DNA of 64,000 nt from Lanius collurio (lineage: Eukaryota; Chordata; Aves; Passeriformes; Laniidae): the NCBI GenBank assembly GCA_020086605.1, contig JACBWW010000020.1, positions 12,894,898-12,958,897 of the forward strand, in the 5' to 3' direction. Numbering within the stretch: position 1 is the stretch's first letter; every line of letters starts with the position of its first letter. Below are positions 22,165 through 63,825 of the stretch, piece after piece. The notes below the pieces were generated by a model that made no database searches, was not told where the DNA came from, and saw only the letters and a list, made by a program, of their open reading frames with translations. Position numbers and translations under genes: made by a program.

Positions 22165-24323
22165 CTACTCAATTGCTTCGCTGGATATTGGCAGATTAAT
22201 GCTAATGGCTGCCCTCAGGTTAGCCCAGAACAGGGCACGCTTGCTCCTCTCCTTCGGCCACTCCAGGTAGGTGCGCTTTGCCATGAGAGCTTTCAGCTTG
22301 TGATACCTGGCAGGGATAAGGTACGGAGGGATTGGCTCCAGTAAAATGAGGATTAAGCTGTTGGAATTCTCACTGAATAACTTGTGATGGGCAAAGTACA
22401 GCTCATAGTGACACCACTCACTCTGCACAAAGTTGGGAGACAACACAAAGATCGACTTGTAGCTCTTCTCAATGCAGTTAATGATGTTCTCCACAATGCT
22501 CTTGCCGGGGATGAAGTTTCTCTCGTGCTGGCACAGTTGTACGCAGCCCTCGCCCTTCTCCAGGTTCGGGATCAGCTCGTTCTTCACCCACAGCGAATCG
22601 CGCTCGCTGTAGGAGATGAACGCGTGGAACTGCAGCACGGAGCCCGCATCTCCGCGGGGGTTGTGCNNNNNNNNNNNNNNNNNNNNNNNNNNNNNNNNNN
22701 NNNNNNNNNNNNNNNNNNNNNNNNNNNNNNNNNNNNGTTTCTCTCGTGCTGGCACAGTTGTACGCAGCCCTCGCCCTTCTCCAGGTTCGGGATCAGCTCG
22801 TTCTTCACCCACAGCGAATCGCGCTCGCTGTAGGAGATGAACGCGTGGAACTGCAGCACGGAGCCCGCATCTCCGCGGGGGTTGTGCCGAGCTCTGCGCT
22901 TCGTCTGCGTCCACTGCCAAGTCATCCGCACGTACCACGGCACATCCAGGCAGATGCACAGAAAGGCCACCGCAGCCACCAGCACCAGCGTCAGCAGCAG
23001 CGCTGTCACAAGCAGCAGCGTCGTGTTGCAAGCCAGCTGGCTCAGGTGGAAGTCCTTGAGCTCCGTTCCTCGCAAGCCTTCGGGGTACTCGCACACGTAT
23101 GCCGCCGGCCAGCCAAAGAGCTTCCCCCCTGCCTGCCTCTCCAGGCGGATAAAGGCTTGCAGCTCGCACGAACACTTGAACGGGTTGTGCCCGGCCTGCA
23201 GCTCCCTGACCCCTGGGCAGCTCTGGAAGAAGTCAGCAGACGGCGTGAGGATCGAATTCATCTCGACGTTCAGGAACTGCAGGGACGGAAAGCTGCTGCA
23301 CCCCGGCAGGTCGGCCAGCCTGTTCGATGCCAGGTTCAGCTCTTCCAAGGATTTCAGCTCCGCCACCCGGCTGGGGACACTGCTGATCTGGTTGTTTTGT
23401 AGGCTGAGCTTCCTGACGTTGACTGGCAAGCACCCAAACACAGCGTCCGCCAACTGATTGGAGGACAGGTCCAACTCTGTCAGAGACTCGGCCCAGTGGC
23501 ACTGCTGGCCAGCGCCGTTGTGGCGCAGCAGGTTGTTGCTCATGTCCAGATATTTCAGTGACTTCATACGGCTGGTCATGAAGCTTACCTTGGGAAGGCT
23601 CTCAAATTTATTCTTCTGCAAGATTAATGTCTCTAGCTGAAGCAAGTTGTCACATTGTTGAAAAAGAAAATCTGTTAAATCATTCTTTAAAAAATTCAGA
23701 TATCTAAAGTGACTCTCAGATGAAGGACAAAGCATATGAATCATATCTGAATCAGTTATTGCCATGTATTCAATATTCATATCTGCAAATATTCTGTACA
23801 GGTCATCCTGTATGAAGTATAAGTCTGTGATTAGAATTTTCTTCGCTGTCAGTGCTTTCATAGAGGTACCTGAATAGTCAAAGTCATAACTTTCAACATC
23901 TGCCAGTTGTGTTACACTGTTAATATTAAAGTATTCAATGGATGAGTGCCATACAGTCTGAAAAATTTTCATAAGAGCATTCCAATTCACTGACACATTC
24001 GTCAGTGTCAGATTTTGTAACCTGGATCCTTGTCTGAAATTAGATAATAAAGTTATCAATTTTTCTACATTCTTATCTGTGATTTCTGACAATGACAGGC
24101 TTTCTGTAGTATTTTGTATCACAACCCAATTAACATCAGCATTGGGCTGAGGACTATTTGTATGCAGGAGTGGCAGGTTCTTGATTTTTTGGTTAGAACC
24201 ATCTTCTGGAAAATTGTTAGAAGCAGATGTAAAGAGTTCCTCTTCCACAGACAGGCTGACGTGGTTCCAAAAAGTTAATGCAAATAGACACTTGTAAAGA
24301 AAAAAGTTTCTGAGAAAGCTCAT
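22165..24323 (-). CDS. TLR1B: Avian TLR1B-type Toll-like receptor (interrupted by assembly gap)
   Basis: Type I membrane receptor of the TLR1/6/10 branch, which pairs with TLR2 to sense lipopeptides and signals through MyD88. As deposited the frame breaks at 22516-22887, where a 151-bp block flanks 70 Ns. Deleting 221 bp leaves 1938 nt = 645 residues plus stop, with every domain intact. Start chosen at Met 24323, followed by a leader ([20 protein letters not shown]); an upstream in-frame Met at 24365 would hide the leader. Residues about 200-380 are LRRs, then an LRR-CT (PFKCSCEL, 381-431), a membrane segment about 435-458, and a TIR domain about 491-635 with [12 protein letters not shown] box 1, BB-loop FIPGKS and box 3 FWANL. 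The length fits the short TLR1B type (about 650) rather than TLR1A (about 818). Candidate glycosylation sites include NTT, NLT and NVS. I judge it functional, not a pseudogene. Confidence 0.9.
22516..22666. repeat. 151-bp exact duplicate, left of gap
   Basis: Identical over all 151 bases to 22737-22887. It encodes the start of the TIR domain ([20 protein letters not shown] through QLCQHER) on the minus strand and ends exactly at the first N. Most likely one genomic copy assembled twice. Confidence 0.97.
22667..22736. other. Assembly gap (70 Ns)
   Basis: A run of 70 N within the TLR TIR-domain coding sequence. The flanks are identical, so the true gap length is probably negative (an unmerged contig overlap). 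Confidence 0.99.
22737..22887. repeat. 151-bp exact duplicate, right of gap
   Basis: Second identical copy, beginning exactly at the last N. Both edges of the duplication coincide with gap edges, which real duplications would not do. Confidence 0.97.
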
Positions 24324-24396
24324 ATTTTGTGTCGTACTGCTTTCTGTTTCCTTGAAGGTGCTCAATACTTTTCTTAACAGTCCATCTTTGTTCTAA

Positions 24397-24405
24397 TCCT
24401 GCTGG
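24397..24405 (-). promoter_or_regulatory. TLR1B: Candidate splice acceptor of the TLR coding exon
   Basis: On the minus strand a pyrimidine-rich stretch (tgtttctttgttttccag, then cag) ends about 75-80 bases before the start codon. Bird TLR1-family genes usually carry the whole coding sequence on one exon preceded by a non-coding exon, so this is a plausible 5' boundary. ccagcag again offers two AGs three bases apart. Confidence 0.5.
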
Positions 24406-27400
24406 AAAACAAAGAAACACAAGCGAAAAACAGATTGTATCATTAAGTAGCTGTGCAGGAACCATCAGAGAGAGAGAGAGATTTTTTTAAGGTTCCAATG
24501 TCTCATTTCCCCTTTTGATTCAAAAAGCAATGAAGGTACCTACAATCATTCAGGTGAGACATTCTTTATTAGCAACACCACTGAAATTTTTATTTGGTAA
24601 ATATGGTGTATTTAACATATAATGAGTCAGTTTTTTACAAAACATGTCTGATTTCATAGGTGTCTAAAATTTGCTGCCTACAGAATTACTGCTGTGATTC
24701 AGTGTATTATGAAGGCTTCCTAAACTGTGTAAGACACTGTGATTGGAAAGTACAATAATTTCAGTCAGCACAGTCATCCTCTCCTCAGATTGTCTCTTAA
24801 GGGATATGAACTGGATTCAGAGACATTATTTAAAAATGGACTTTTGCCTGTAACACTTGGACTGAAACATAGGATGGAGGTTCAAGAGCCTGAAACAAAA
24901 GCTGAATATCTTTAGGTAGCTGCGATTGGATCATCAGTGCTTCTTTTAACTGCGGAAACTGGAGCAAGGGTAGAACGACCTCTATTTATGCCTGGGGGAA
25001 GTCCACAGAAGAGTTTACTTCTTCTCTGAGCTTGAGCATTTCCTGAATTTAAGACTCTGAAAGTGGGGTGTTCACATGTCTGGTTTGTCAGGCGTACACA
25101 GAGAACACCAGACACACACTGGGAATATGTGCAGGCTACACAAAAATCTATCAGTTGTAGAACCTCTGTACACAAAATCCAGCCCTGATCTAAGGACATT
25201 GACTTCAAACATCTCTGTTGTGAAAGAGAGGTTATTTTAAACAGACTTCAGAGGAAAAAAAAATCATAACTGTGTCTTTGCTTTGGTTTTCCTTATTAGA
25301 GGACACTTTTTCTTTCTGAATGTACGAGTTTAGGGTAGCCAGCCTCCCTTTGTTTAAGTCAGCCATTGAGAACTGGTTGTCTTAAATTGTCTTAAATCTC
25401 CTTTTAGGTATTGCATAAATCCATTGGACCATCCCTCTAAAACAGGAACTGGTAAGAACTCAGTTAACACGTTTACATGTGTAAATCTTATTTAAAGTTG
25501 TTTTCCAGATTTCTAGTATCTTTTTATTTCCTCTTCTTTCCCCTTCCCTCCCATTAATTTTAAATCATAGTGTTGCCTGGAGCTTCCCATAGTATTTACC
25601 AATGACTGCACGGGCCTTCAATTTTCCCTTGATATTGAAGTGGCTAAATTGTGAGTATATATTTCTAATGACTCCACAATGAGACAGTAGCTATCACCTG
25701 TTGGACTGATTTACAGCTTCAAGGACTACATTCACTGCACCATCAACCATTCCACAAGCTTTCTTAGAATTACTAGGTGCAAAATACATGTTCCACTAAT
25801 AATACCAAAAAAAAAAAAAAAAGTCCACAAAGTACTTCTGTAAAGAATGCATGAAATTAAGGTTGGCAATCATCTAGAAATAGTGGGGTAATATGGCAAA
25901 ACTTTTCTAGCCTTTTTCCAAATTTTCTTTTGGAAAAATTATACACATCACAGCCCTCAAAAGGTATTTGGGCATCCTCAGTCCCGTTCTTCTGATTGTT
26001 TGGACAACTCTACTAAAGTGTTTACAATTAAACAAAATATGTAACTTCAAGAGGAATCTGAAAAAAAATCTACCTTTAAATCATTATTCCTTCATGGGAT
26101 AAAATTTCAGCAGTATCCATGGACTAAATGCAAAAAGGATATGATTCGTCTCCATGTGTTTTGTTTTCTTTCCCATTCATATATCCTAGCATTCAGTCAA
26201 ATTATTTATGAGTACCTTCAAACTTTCTTTAGAATATCCTATGAAGCAGCACAAGTAAAAACTTTTATAACACTTAACCTGTGATTTGGGGGTTAATACT
26301 GTAGAAGTTATCCTTTATAGTCATAGTGCTTTCAATTCAGAAGTATCCTCATGTCTTTAAACTTGATAAAAAAAGCTTAATCAAGAAAAGAAATTCAGGA
26401 GGGCCAGCAACCCAAGAGCATAGTAAGAAAGTGTCCTGTTGTTTAAAGAGAAATAAAAATTGAGGTTTTAGGAGTTTTTTCCAATATAAAATTGGTATAA
26501 TCTGACTAAACTTCCACACAAGAAATACACAGAATATATTTAGCTAAGACAGTGTTAAGGCATGCACTTCACAAGTTACCAGCATAGAAAAAAAACCTAG
26601 TGTTACAAACATGCCTTTCACAAGCATGAAACATATGATCAAATTAGACCCATTCCTGAACAGTAAAAAACTATTGCCATCACTCTGCCCCCCTTAACTA
26701 TGGGTGTAGTGCTAATAAAAAGAGACTGCTACTTTGACAGTTTCTTTGGATACGTTCGGAACACAAGCAACTTGCAACACAGCAACAACACAAGCAACAT
26801 CGTTGCTTACCCATATACTTGAAAGAACATCGTACACCTGCTGTGGAAAACAAGGCTCATTTTCAAATAAGATGCAGAATATAAACCAATTCCAGCTAAC
26901 TAGCAACAGCATAAAGTCAAGAAAATTAAAACTTTCTCACCAGAAATCCCTGCTCTCCAAAAAAGCAGAAAATGTTCTCAGGAAAACACAGAAAGAAAAC
27001 TTCCCGTAACTCTATCCTATTGAGTAACAACACTTAGGAACGCCCAAATTTTTATATAAATGTTTGTGCCATCTACTGACAGTTTGTGAAATGGCATTTG
27101 CTTTTCTCCAAATGTATTTTCCCCATACAACATTACTGTAATAGCCTCATTGCTCTATTATTATTGAACTTTGTATTTTTATGCTTTGAAATATATTAAA
27201 CAGCAGAAAAATGAATCTTTTCACCGACTTTCCATCTTCATTAAATTAACATGAAAATAAGTACTTCTTTTGAACAAGAAATTCAAACACCTTCCTATTT
27301 GAACTTAATAATGATCTAAGTCTATTTACATTATCATATTTTTTTGTCCATTTTGCTCCACCAATTTAGCTGTCAGGCTCTTATCAAGGCTGGTTTATAA

Positions 27401-29305
27401 AAGTACCACTTGTCTTAGTTTAATTTCTATTTAATAGGAATGGAAAAATAATCTCTCTCCTCCTCCAGCAGTGTTGTGATTGGGTTAAACAGTGAACATG
27501 GAAACACTGAGTGGTGTTTGGTTTGTTTTTTTTTTAAATTAAAACAAGAGCAGTGACTTTGGTACTGAATGCCCAAACAGAGGGTTATTGTCCTGGCAAA
27601 GACATAAACCAGTCTCTCTTTATTTCTGTATAATGTTGGTCAGAAATTCCACCATCTAAATAGAGAACTGCCATTCTACAATCTACCTTTCTGGGTTAGC
27701 ATACCATTACACATTCATGATTTAATATTTCAAAAATCCAGGAAGCAGAGGAAAGAATCTAAAAAAATTACCTTTTCGCTTTAAGGCTTATTCTGTAGAA
27801 TATATGTCATCTCTCATGAAATGAAATGCCACTGGCATTGTTTGTATGCCTACATACTATAAAGACAGACGAACTGTATGTAAAACAGCAAAATAAGCAT
27901 GTTACCATTAATTGCATGACATTAGCCCTTCAGATTTACTGCTCAGATTTACCAGTGCAAGCACTGGAAGAAGATTAATACAGTCCTTGAATGTCATGCA
28001 TACTTCCATGTTCTGTTAAAAGTAGCCAAATGTCTTTCCACCTTTATTTAAATTTATATTTATCTATTTATCAAAAGGCAGGTATCTTTCCTGAAACCCA
28101 CTAGAAAGATGATGACAGCAATAACAAATGTCAGTGAAATCTGAGATGACTAGAAGTGTTCAATCTCTAATGCTTATTTATTCCAAAACCATTTGCAATA
28201 TTGCCACAGTGAAATGATACAAGTGAAATTAAGTACTGAAATTTGAAAGAGAAAAAAAAAATAATTAGAAAACGCAAGTGTTAAAGTCAAAAAAGTAGTT
28301 TAGGAACTTACAGAATGTATACATCCTTCTATCCAAACAGACAGACATCCACATTTATGTACATGCAATGTTAATTTCACCCTGAAGTGGTACCTTTGTG
28401 TTACAACAGTGACTAACAATGTCTTGCAGTTCTGTAGCATGGTTATGAAGAGAATCTGCAAAACCGACAGTGCAAGATCCATGTTACAGTCAAAATTATC
28501 ATCTGTAGTAGGTTTAACAATCTTCAGCTACCATGATTCCATCTAAGACACTGCTCTTACTCTTCCACAAGCTCCACTGAAAAGCAGAGGGAAATCTCTA
28601 GATTTAATTTTCAATAAATATATCCAATATTAATAAATTAACCAGTGTTCCCTGACACTTAAATTGTCACTGAAAGACCTTCAAAAGAAACTTATTATGG
28701 AGGAATACAAACATTTGTTCTGCTGCCAACTACCTTAATGAGAACCTTCAGAGTCTTTTGCCTGGTAAATGTGTAAGTCATCTAGCATGATCTGTATTTG
28801 TGAAGCACACTTCTGAGACCTGGGGCTTTATTTTGTCACCTCTTGGAGTCACAATGTGTTGGTTTGCTTCCTGTGGCAAAAGTAATTTCTCTCGTTGGCA
28901 ACTAGTGATAGAAATGATGTGATGAACCATGGAATTGCCTTTTACCACTGTGAAGGGCATGCTTAGCCTTAAAATGAGGAGGCAAAAAGAGGAATGGGTA
29001 TGAGGAATTACCCAGAAACAAGAACTACAGGCTGTTGCGAAGAGCTAGAAACCCCTTTGCTCAACCAAGTGTTTCACCAACTGACGGGAAATGTGTGGGC
29101 CCGCACCCAGCGGCATCTGCTGGGGGCATTTCCTGTAAACAAACACAGCGATAACGAAGGTGCCAAGCAGCATCTGAAAAGCTTCATCTCGGTTGTTTAA
29201 TTCTGTAACCCCAGGGGTCAGTAAGTGCTCACTTTGAGGAAGGATTAGAGTTTCTAAAAAGAAAATAATAAATTTTTATGCCACCTCAGCAACTAGATTA
29301 ATTTA
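24406..29305. other. TLR-FAM114A1 intergenic region
   Basis: 4.9 kb of AT-rich DNA. I looked for TIR-domain landmarks of a second TLR1 gene on the minus strand and for any long LRR frame and saw none. It has an AG microsatellite at 24468-24480 and a 16-A run at 25807-25822. Isolated ORFs of 60-98 codons have no domains. The upstream non-coding exon of the TLR gene probably lies here but cannot be located from sequence alone. Confidence 0.65.
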
Positions 29306-29505
29306 GACTTTTTCTCTCAGAGGGTGGTTGAGCACCCCAGGGAAGCAGGCACAGCACCAAGCCTGTCCCGAGTCTCAAGAAGCCTTTGGAGACCACGCTC
29401 TCAGGCACGTGGTGTGATTCTTGGGGTTTCCTGCACAGGACCAGGAGCTGGACTCGTTGATCCTGATGGGTCCCTTCCAACTCAGGGTATTCCATGATTC
29501 CATGA
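29306..29505 (+). mobile_element. CR1 LINE 3' end
   Basis: Sense CR1 3' fragment: gggtggttgagcacccc, gcaccaagcctgtcccgag, ggaccaggagctggactcg, cccttccaactcagggtat and the tail tccatgattccatga. It stops about 14 bp before the CpG island begins and resembles the 15038-15293 copy, so the two may belong to the same subfamily. Confidence 0.9.
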
Positions 29506-29518
29506 AATTCACCCCCCC

Positions 29519-30640
29519 CTTTTCCGTCTCAGCGCGGACGTGGGGTTGCCGCGGGCCCTGAAGGAAGCGCTGCTGCAGGCGCGCCCGACGCTCCGGGCCG
29601 CCGCTTCCAGCGGGGCGTCCCAGCGGCCCGCGCCAGGAGCAGTGAGGGGCGGGAATGGCGGCCGGGGAAGCTCCCCGCGCTGGGCCAGCGCAACCTGCAG
29701 CCCCCGGACGGCTCGGCACGGCGCGGCCCTGCCGCCTTGCAACAAGCGGCCGCCTCAGACAGCCGGAAGGAGAGCGAGGGACAAAAGCCACCCCTCCCTC
29801 CTCCCTGGGGCCGGCCCGGGCTGCCTGGCCTCCTCTGCCTCCTCCCCCCGCTGCTGCCGACGTGGCGGGGCGGGGAAGGGAAGGAGCCGGGGGCGCGCCG
29901 GTCGGGGCACTGCTGAGCGGTAAGGAGCACGGCGATTTCTGTTTTTTCTGCCGCTTTTGACACTGGCTGCGCCACACAGCTCTGTCCCAGAGAGGAACTT
30001 CGAAAAGGAAAAAAAAAAGAGAAGGGGGAAGTTGTGGCCGCTGCGGGCTTAGCTGCTGCTGCCCTGCCTGTGGCAGCGGGCAGAGGGCAGCGGGGCAGGG
30101 GGAGCTGCCGGCGGCGGGCGCCAGGGTAGGTTCGCCTGCTCTCGCCGTGCCCGCAGCGTTCCGCGGAGGAGGAGCGACAGCGGGCGGCGGGCGAGAGGGG
30201 AGCTCGGTGCCGTCACCAAAAAAGTTATTCCTCCCTCCCGCTTGGGTTCGGTGATCCGTGCCCGAAGGCGCCCGGCGGCGGCTGGGCTTTGCTTTCGAGG
30301 CGAGGTGAAACTCCTCAGGCGGAGGGTCGGCAGATGCCGCCACCGCCGGCCCCTCATTGTGACTGGTCGGTGCGGGCCGGGCACTTCTCTGCCACCGATA
30401 CGGGGCTGGCCTTAGCATCTCCCTCACGAACTCCCCACTGAGTAATTCCCTTGGGGCGGAGCTGTCCGAATTGATTTGGATCAGGACAGTCTCACGGATG
30501 AGTGGCTGAGTGACGGTGAGCCCGGGTGCAGCACGGCTCGGGTGTTCGGACAGACGCGGTAATTTGCTGTTGCGTGCCGTGCTCCTGAAAGGAAGGTTCC
30601 GCAGACAACTGCAGGGACCGTGCCCCGAGTGGTATCCAAG
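29519..30640 (+). promoter_or_regulatory. FAM114A1: CpG island, FAM114A1 promoter and non-coding exon 1
   Basis: About 1.1 kb of GC-rich, CpG-dense DNA in an otherwise AT-rich window, with GC-box motifs such as ggggcgg and gggcgggaatgg and no clear TATA box. It lies 1.7 kb before the first FAM114A1 coding exon, as expected for a gene with a non-coding first exon. Plausible exon-1 donors on the plus strand are gcg|gtaagg at 29920 and acg|gtgagc at 30516. Long ORFs through the island on both strands reflect low stop-codon density, not protein genes. Confidence 0.75.
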
Positions 30641-32289
30641 GATGACCCAGTATAGCAAAAATCTGTGTGATCCTTTAAAAAGTGCTGGGTTTACTCAGAG
30701 CTAATGCCCATACAAAATTATAAAGTATGTATGTAAAGGTTTTTCAGGTTTTGTAGAGGATCCTCGTGTCTCACGATGGAATTTGGTTTACAAATACAAA
30801 GACTTTAGGTGATGCTGCCCATCACACAGTGAGTACTGTTAAAACAATAGCAGTACTTCCCTGTACTAAAGCCTCTTATAATATTTGCTGTATTTTAATG
30901 GAAAACTGGCAAATGCAAAGATTTTGACTTGTGAATGCATTTTTTTCTGAAGATAACATACAGTGTAAGGAGAAGTAATACAAGTGGTAGCAACTGCTTA
31001 CTTATTTATTTATGTTTCTTGTTCACTGATCCCAAATGCTACTCTTGGAACTGTTTAAACAAGTGATTTTTCACATTAGATAAACAGGCTGCTAAAGCTG
31101 TATATGTGTACAGTTCTATAGATTCTAATAGAATATACTCATTTAAATGCACGCTTCTCAGGCAAATTTTGCCTACCTCCCAGTTATATTTTGCTTTTTG
31201 CTTCCCCCCATTTTTCAGTCTCTTATTGAACCTCCATTCTTCCTGACAGGTGCAAACCTTTGAGCCATATTTAATTAATACGAGAGTCAATGAAAATGCA
31301 GCATCTACACCAGAGAGGACTGTACAAATTTTTTTTATGCCATGCAGCTCAACATATTGCAAGCTCTCTGTCAAGTATTATCTTCTGAGTGCCAAGTATG
31401 TTGTTATTACCAACAAATAAGTGTTAGTAATCACAGAACAGTGGTCCTTTTGGACTCTGGCAGTGCCACTCCTTAATCAGCTGCAGAGCTTGCTCTGTGG
31501 CTTTATCTTTCCCTGATGACTGCACAATGGTGGAAAATACCTCCAAAACTACATTGGAAGATAAGGAGTAAATAACAGAAAACTGGTTCAGAACTTACAA
31601 AAAAATCAAGAACTACCTCATACAAGCTTACCTTGGCTCAAAATTGAAGTTTAATCACACAGCTGGAATTTTAGGAGATGATGAGAAGTGTTGCACTCCA
31701 CAAAGAGCAAGACTTTGAGGCAAGTGATACAGAAACAGTGTGAGCTATGGCTGTGTCTATGAAATGGCTCTAAGGACAATGGCCTGTCATGCTCATAAAT
31801 TACACCCCTTCTCAAGCACATGAATATCACCACAGTTTTAGCCACAGAGTGTTATCCTTCCCTCCATCAGTCAGCAGGCTATAGGAACCCGTGTATGTCA
31901 CGGTGATGAAGCAGAGAGCAAGAGCTGCTTAGCTATTGCAACTCAGATTACACTGTTCTGCAGTGGTCTTTCATACACAACTCATAGTGAATATAGAAAT
32001 TAACCACGTGGAAACTCTTACATTTGACTTCTCCAGACAACTGAACCATATTTTGGAAAACAAATGCTGCTCTTCATATTTAAGTGGGATCCTGCAGAGT
32101 GAGTAGGTTGTTTACAGTTTTATTCTGATACCAGTGCCAGCATGATGCATGTGCCATAGGGGTGCATGCTTTAGGAGGTCATACATCGAGGCTGTGTTGT
32201 TTTTCAGCAGTAGCGTATGGTAAACACTATGTATTTTATAGTTACTTAGATGTTTATGGTACCTAAAAGACTTTACTTTCTATATTCAG
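30641..32289 (+). other. FAM114A1: FAM114A1 first intron
   Basis: AT-rich intron between the CpG island and the first coding exon. No repeat family or conserved ORF recognised. Confidence 0.6.
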
Positions 32290-32297
32290 AACTGAAA

Positions 32298-62089
<29,792 letters not shown>

Positions 62090-62988
62090 CAGTTTCCCAG
62101 GAGTTGTCACCTTGACAGCAACCACAGACCCAATGTCTTCAGCTGTGCCAAGAGAAGAGCTGGTACAAGAGATGTCTGGCCACTAGAGTTCTTTGAAGAC
62201 ACTAAAAGCAGTTTTGCACACACAGTACTGAACAACATTTTAAAACTCTTTCAGACTTACAGACTTTAGAAGTAGTTAGTAAAGTGAGTAGTTTCTTTTT
62301 CAGTACAGTTCATGCTTTGCATTAATTTAAATGGAAGTTTATTGATATTAGCATTGACTTAAATATGGATTCTAAATACTGACCCTTTTGTTTGTAAACA
62401 ATGTATGAAACAAATTGGAATGTAAAGTTTCTTAAAACATTTAACTTCAAATTACCATTTCTATTGCTTGTATTATAAATGTCAGTTTAAAATTGTATTT
62501 CAGAAGCTGGTTTCAGTATTTAGTTTTTGCCAACATGAAAAAATTATCAAAGTGTTGAGCTCATTAAGTATTATTTCCAGTAGCAGATAATAACATCATA
62601 TTAATATGTACCATTAGCATAACACTATGTATTGAAGGAGTTGCACAGCAATAGGTATTAACTTTACTAAATGAAAATTATGGAGGATATGCATAAAGAG
62701 TTATAAGAAATTTTTTGACCCAGTTACAATTATGGGTATTGCCCTGTATTTGCGACCCCTGAGTTTATATTAATTTAAGTTTATTTCTTCATTTCAATGG
62801 TTGAACAACGCAGCACACAAAAGTAATCTTTTTAATATGCAAGGGATAGAAAATTTCCTTTTTGTTTGGCAATTGAAACACCTCTTAACAACCTTCTCTC
62901 AGATGTGTTACTGGGTTAGCTCTTTGAGGTTTACTGATACCTACAGTTCAGAAACAGAAGTTGTAGTAAGAAGTTAGGAGGGAATTGC

Positions 62989-63031
62989 TTTGGGTGTGGA
63001 GATCATCTGTCAGATGATCTCCACACCCAAA
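62989..63031. repeat. 43-bp palindrome (21-bp perfect arms, 1-base centre)
   Basis: Left arm 62989-63009, centre T at 63010, right arm 63011-63031. The right arm is the exact reverse complement of the left. In RNA it would fold into an uninterrupted hairpin with a tiny loop. Confidence 0.95.
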
Positions 63032-63798
63032 TGATGATCACCTTTTTTCTAAGGCAATAGCTAGGGCATAAACAAGCAAAAGGAATGACATTTCATAGCA
63101 ATACTAGCAATCGTGTAATTTGTCCATATCTTTAGTTTAAAATCCTGATCTGTGGACCTAAGAATTTGTGGAGGCTAGTTTCCTTCTTAGACAGGAAGAA
63201 CCTTTCACTATTTTACGTAGCCTGTTCTCTTGGATTTTTGTTATGTTTGAGCTATTTTATATTTTTTTCTCTTTATATACTCATGAATTGTATTTAAATG
63301 CTAATTTTTACCGCTAACATTTTAATACATTTAAGCATAGTTCATATATCATAAAAATAATTAAATAGAGCGTGAGGAAGTTTCTGTGTTTGATGGAAAA
63401 GAGAAACCGTATATCTGCTTTTCACATGGTAACTTCTTTGCGTCCGAATAAGAAAGGTCTGTTTGTGTTTTACACTACTGTGGTCCCTGTTCTGCTGTCA
63501 CACTCACTGTGACTTTTCCATTTTTTATTGTTTAGAGATGAAATTTTCCCTATCCCTGAAATAAGGTTTATTACGCAAAATCTATTTTCTGGCACCCTGT
63601 AATTTAACAGACGTGAGATACCTTTCTGGGTAAGTAGAAGTACAGTCTTCAAATTCATTTGCACAGGCTGAATATAACCTCAGAAACCTCAGGGAATAAT
63701 GTTTGAAATCATTGAGGGGCATTCTTAAGATAAAGATTACTTGTATGAGATACTCCTTACTAGAGGTTTCCCTGTCTTGCTTAAATTATGCATTTATG

Positions 63799-63804
63799 AA
63801 TAAA
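63799..63804 (+). terminator. FAM114A1: Candidate FAM114A1 poly(A) signal
   Basis: AATAAA about 1.7 kb after the stop codon, the only canonical copy I saw downstream of the coding sequence in the window. Confidence 0.5.
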
Positions 63805-63825
63805 GTACCTTACCCTGAAGTAAAA

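Larger units (their letters stand above)
62090..63825 (+). other. FAM114A1: FAM114A1 3' UTR (putative)
   Basis: AT-rich sequence with no ORF of note from the stop codon to about 20 bases beyond the AATAAA at 63799. It contains a 43-bp palindrome at 62989-63031. The end is inferred. Confidence 0.6.

Noticed and set aside
22384..23457. Several plus-strand ORFs of 149-218 codons opposite the TLR gene
   Set aside because: They are antisense shadows of GC-rich TLR coding sequence, some reading through Ns, without domains.
22165..24365. TLR pseudogene with a frameshift in the TIR domain
   Set aside because: The shift is fully explained by a 151-bp identical duplicate plus 70 Ns. Without them the frame is continuous and every domain is present.
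29375..30658. 427-codon minus-strand ORF
   Set aside because: It runs from a CR1 3' end through the CpG island. GC-rich DNA lacks stop codons, overlapping ORFs exist on both strands, and the product is low-complexity Pro/Ala/Arg with no domain.
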